DNA of 6,904 bases from Candidatus Delongbacteria bacterium (GTDB taxonomy: Bacteria > UBA4055): contig WTAK01000067.1 of the NCBI GenBank assembly GCA_013139625.1, positions 1-6,904 of the forward strand, in the 5' to 3' direction. A program made the translations under genes and the position numbers. The notes below the pieces were generated by a model. That model was not told the origin of the DNA and did not search any database. It was given only the letters and a program-made list of their open reading frames with translations. Below, piece by piece: positions 5,995 to 6,904 of the stretch (the first letter of the stretch is position 1; each line of letters begins with the position of its first letter).

Positions 5995-5999
5995 ATGGT

Positions 6000-6904
6000 A
6001 TGGTAACAAAACAACAAATCAATGCGGTTAAATCTTACTTAGATGATTTGAGTGCAAAAGGAAATTTTAACGGTTCTGTACTCGTCGGTCGAAAGGATAA
6101 GATTCTGTTTGCAAAAGCGTATGGTTATGCAAACTTTGAATGGGAAGTTAAGAATACGATTGATACTAAATTTAAACTTGGATCACTCACAAAACCGTTA
6201 ACAGCATGCTTGATAATTCTACTGGCACAAAAGGGTATGCTTCAATTTCAAGATAAAATCAGCAAATACATTGAAAACACCCCTAAGAAGTGGAAAGACA
6301 TTACAATTCATCATCTCTTAACACATACATCAGGGATTTTAAATTTCCAAAGGCATAAAGACTGGGGTTCAAAGAATATGTATAATACTTTTAAACCCTT
6401 AGATTTTCTTGAAATTATATTTAAGATGAAACAGGAATTCAAACCGGGTGAAAGATATTCTTATAGTAATTCCGCTTATTATTTACTGGGTATCATAATT
6501 GAAAGGATCACAATATCAAGCTACGAAGAAGCTATGAGGAAATTTATTTTTAAGCCTTTAAGTATGTTTAATTCAGGTCTTTGCAGTGAATTGGATATTG
6601 TACCTAAATTTGCAGACGGTTATACTTTGAATAATTCCAAAAAGGATATTCTTGAAAAAGGTAAATACGAAAATATGTCAATTCCATATTCTGCCGGAGG
6701 TTTGTATTCAACAGTAGAAGATCTTTTTAAATGGTCACAAGGACTGGAAAATAGAGACTTCCTTTCATTAGAATATTATAATTTTTTAATAGAGGGGAAT
6801 AAATATGAAAATGATCCTTTTCACAGAATAGTTACTTACGGTTTGGGAAAAAATACAATTAAAGTGTCAGAGAATTTAACAAAAACTATTTTGCATCATA
6901 ATGG
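6000..6904 (+). CDS. Second class-C beta-lactamase-like serine hydrolase (S12/CubicO family), 3' truncated by window end
   Basis: 301 complete codons are visible and the frame runs off the window. It is a PF00144 domain: FNGSVLVGRKDKILFAKAYGYANFEWEV at the N-terminus, S62-L-T-K65 (nucleophile and base), ITIHHLLTHTSGI at about 101-113, Y155-S-N157, and MSIPYSAGGLYSTVEDLFKW at about 226-245. The window ends at H300-N301-(G302), apparently the start of the HxG third motif, so the active site looks intact as far as seen. It belongs to a different subgroup from the 2901-4052 hydrolase; relatives I recall are usually exported and often carry a C-terminal accessory domain, which cannot be judged here. 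From ATG 6000 it has no signal peptide. The frame is open back to ATG 5892, which would add 36 residues with a hydrophobic run (about 15-31), but that run is broken by Glu-Asn, has no clear cleavage site and overlaps the promoter. Substrate is unknown. Confidence 0.9.
   Translation, partial: MVTKQQINAVKSYLDDLSAKGNFNGSVLVGRKDKILFAKAYGYANFEWEVKNTIDTKFKLGSLTKPLTACLIILLAQKGMLQFQDKISKYIENTPKKWKDITIHHLLTHTSGILNFQRHKDWGSKNMYNTFKPLDFLEIIFKMKQEFKPGERYSYSNSAYYLLGIIIERITISSYEEAMRKFIFKPLSMFNSGLCSELDIVPKFADGYTLNNSKKDILEKGKYENMSIPYSAGGLYSTVEDLFKWSQGLENRDFLSLEYYNFLIEGNKYENDPFHRIVTYGLGKNTIKVSENLTKTILHHN

Larger units (their letters stand above)
5607..5999. other. Regulatory gap between hicB and the second serine hydrolase
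   Basis: About 390 nt without a confident gene. It holds the leftward hicB promoter and its dyad, a possible 20-codon leader ORF on the minus strand, three perfect inverted repeats (5748-5814), the rightward hydrolase promoter with an overlapping palindrome, and the hydrolase ribosome binding site. I see no tRNA, riboswitch-like fold or insertion-sequence end. Confidence 0.7.

Noticed and set aside
5607..5999. HicA toxin gene paired with hicB
   Set aside because: I read the minus strand upstream of hicB for a 60-80 residue frame with a G-S-H motif and found none; the downstream side has only 8 nt.

Overview
This is an AT-rich window from a low-GC bacterium, most likely a member of the FCB group near Cloacimonadota (Cloacimonetes/Delongbacteria-like). 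The lineage call rests on three things: a secreted multidomain protein whose style (nidogen-like head, Ig-like module, FN3 module ending in a short FYVVSS strand) is common in that group; an SBBP-repeat propeller protein; and promoters of the ordinary TTGACx / TATAxT kind rather than the Bacteroidota -33/-7 type. No rRNA, tRNA, CRISPR array or mobile element is visible.

Layout, left to right. (1) 1-825: the C-terminal part of a secreted adhesion or surface-type protein, followed by a clear intrinsic terminator at 858-885. (2) 1023-2849: an exported seven-bladed SBBP beta-propeller that carries a C-terminal DUF3471 (Pab87-type, lipocalin-like) domain. (3) 2901-4052: 51 nt downstream, an exported class-C beta-lactamase-like serine hydrolase (S12/CubicO) that lacks DUF3471, the domain often found at the end of such enzymes. 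Genes 2 and 3 look like an operon. (4) 4120-5184: an RlmG-type 23S rRNA guanine-N2 methyltransferase with a probable TTG start. (5) 5193-5606, minus strand: a HicB-family protein with a C-terminal XRE helix-turn-helix, with no recognisable HicA partner, convergent with rlmG across 8 nt. (6) 5607-5999: a regulatory gap of about 390 nt. (7) 6000-6904 and beyond: a second, different S12/CubicO serine hydrolase, cut off at the window edge just as its third active-site motif begins.

The gap between hicB and the last hydrolase holds the most structure. Two outward-facing promoters have identical hexamers and spacing (TTGACT-17-TATATT, and both within CTTGACTA), one driving hicB leftward and one driving the hydrolase rightward. 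Each overlaps a dyad, and three further perfect inverted repeats lie between them. I infer that the orphan HicB is a DNA-binding autoregulator that may also control the hydrolase. The rightward promoter also argues that the hydrolase begins at ATG 6000 and therefore has no signal peptide.

The other theme is the S12 hydrolase family. It appears twice as enzyme and once as a detached accessory domain fused to a propeller next to an enzyme that lacks it. This suggests a two-protein arrangement at the cell envelope, but that is inference from gene order and domain content only.
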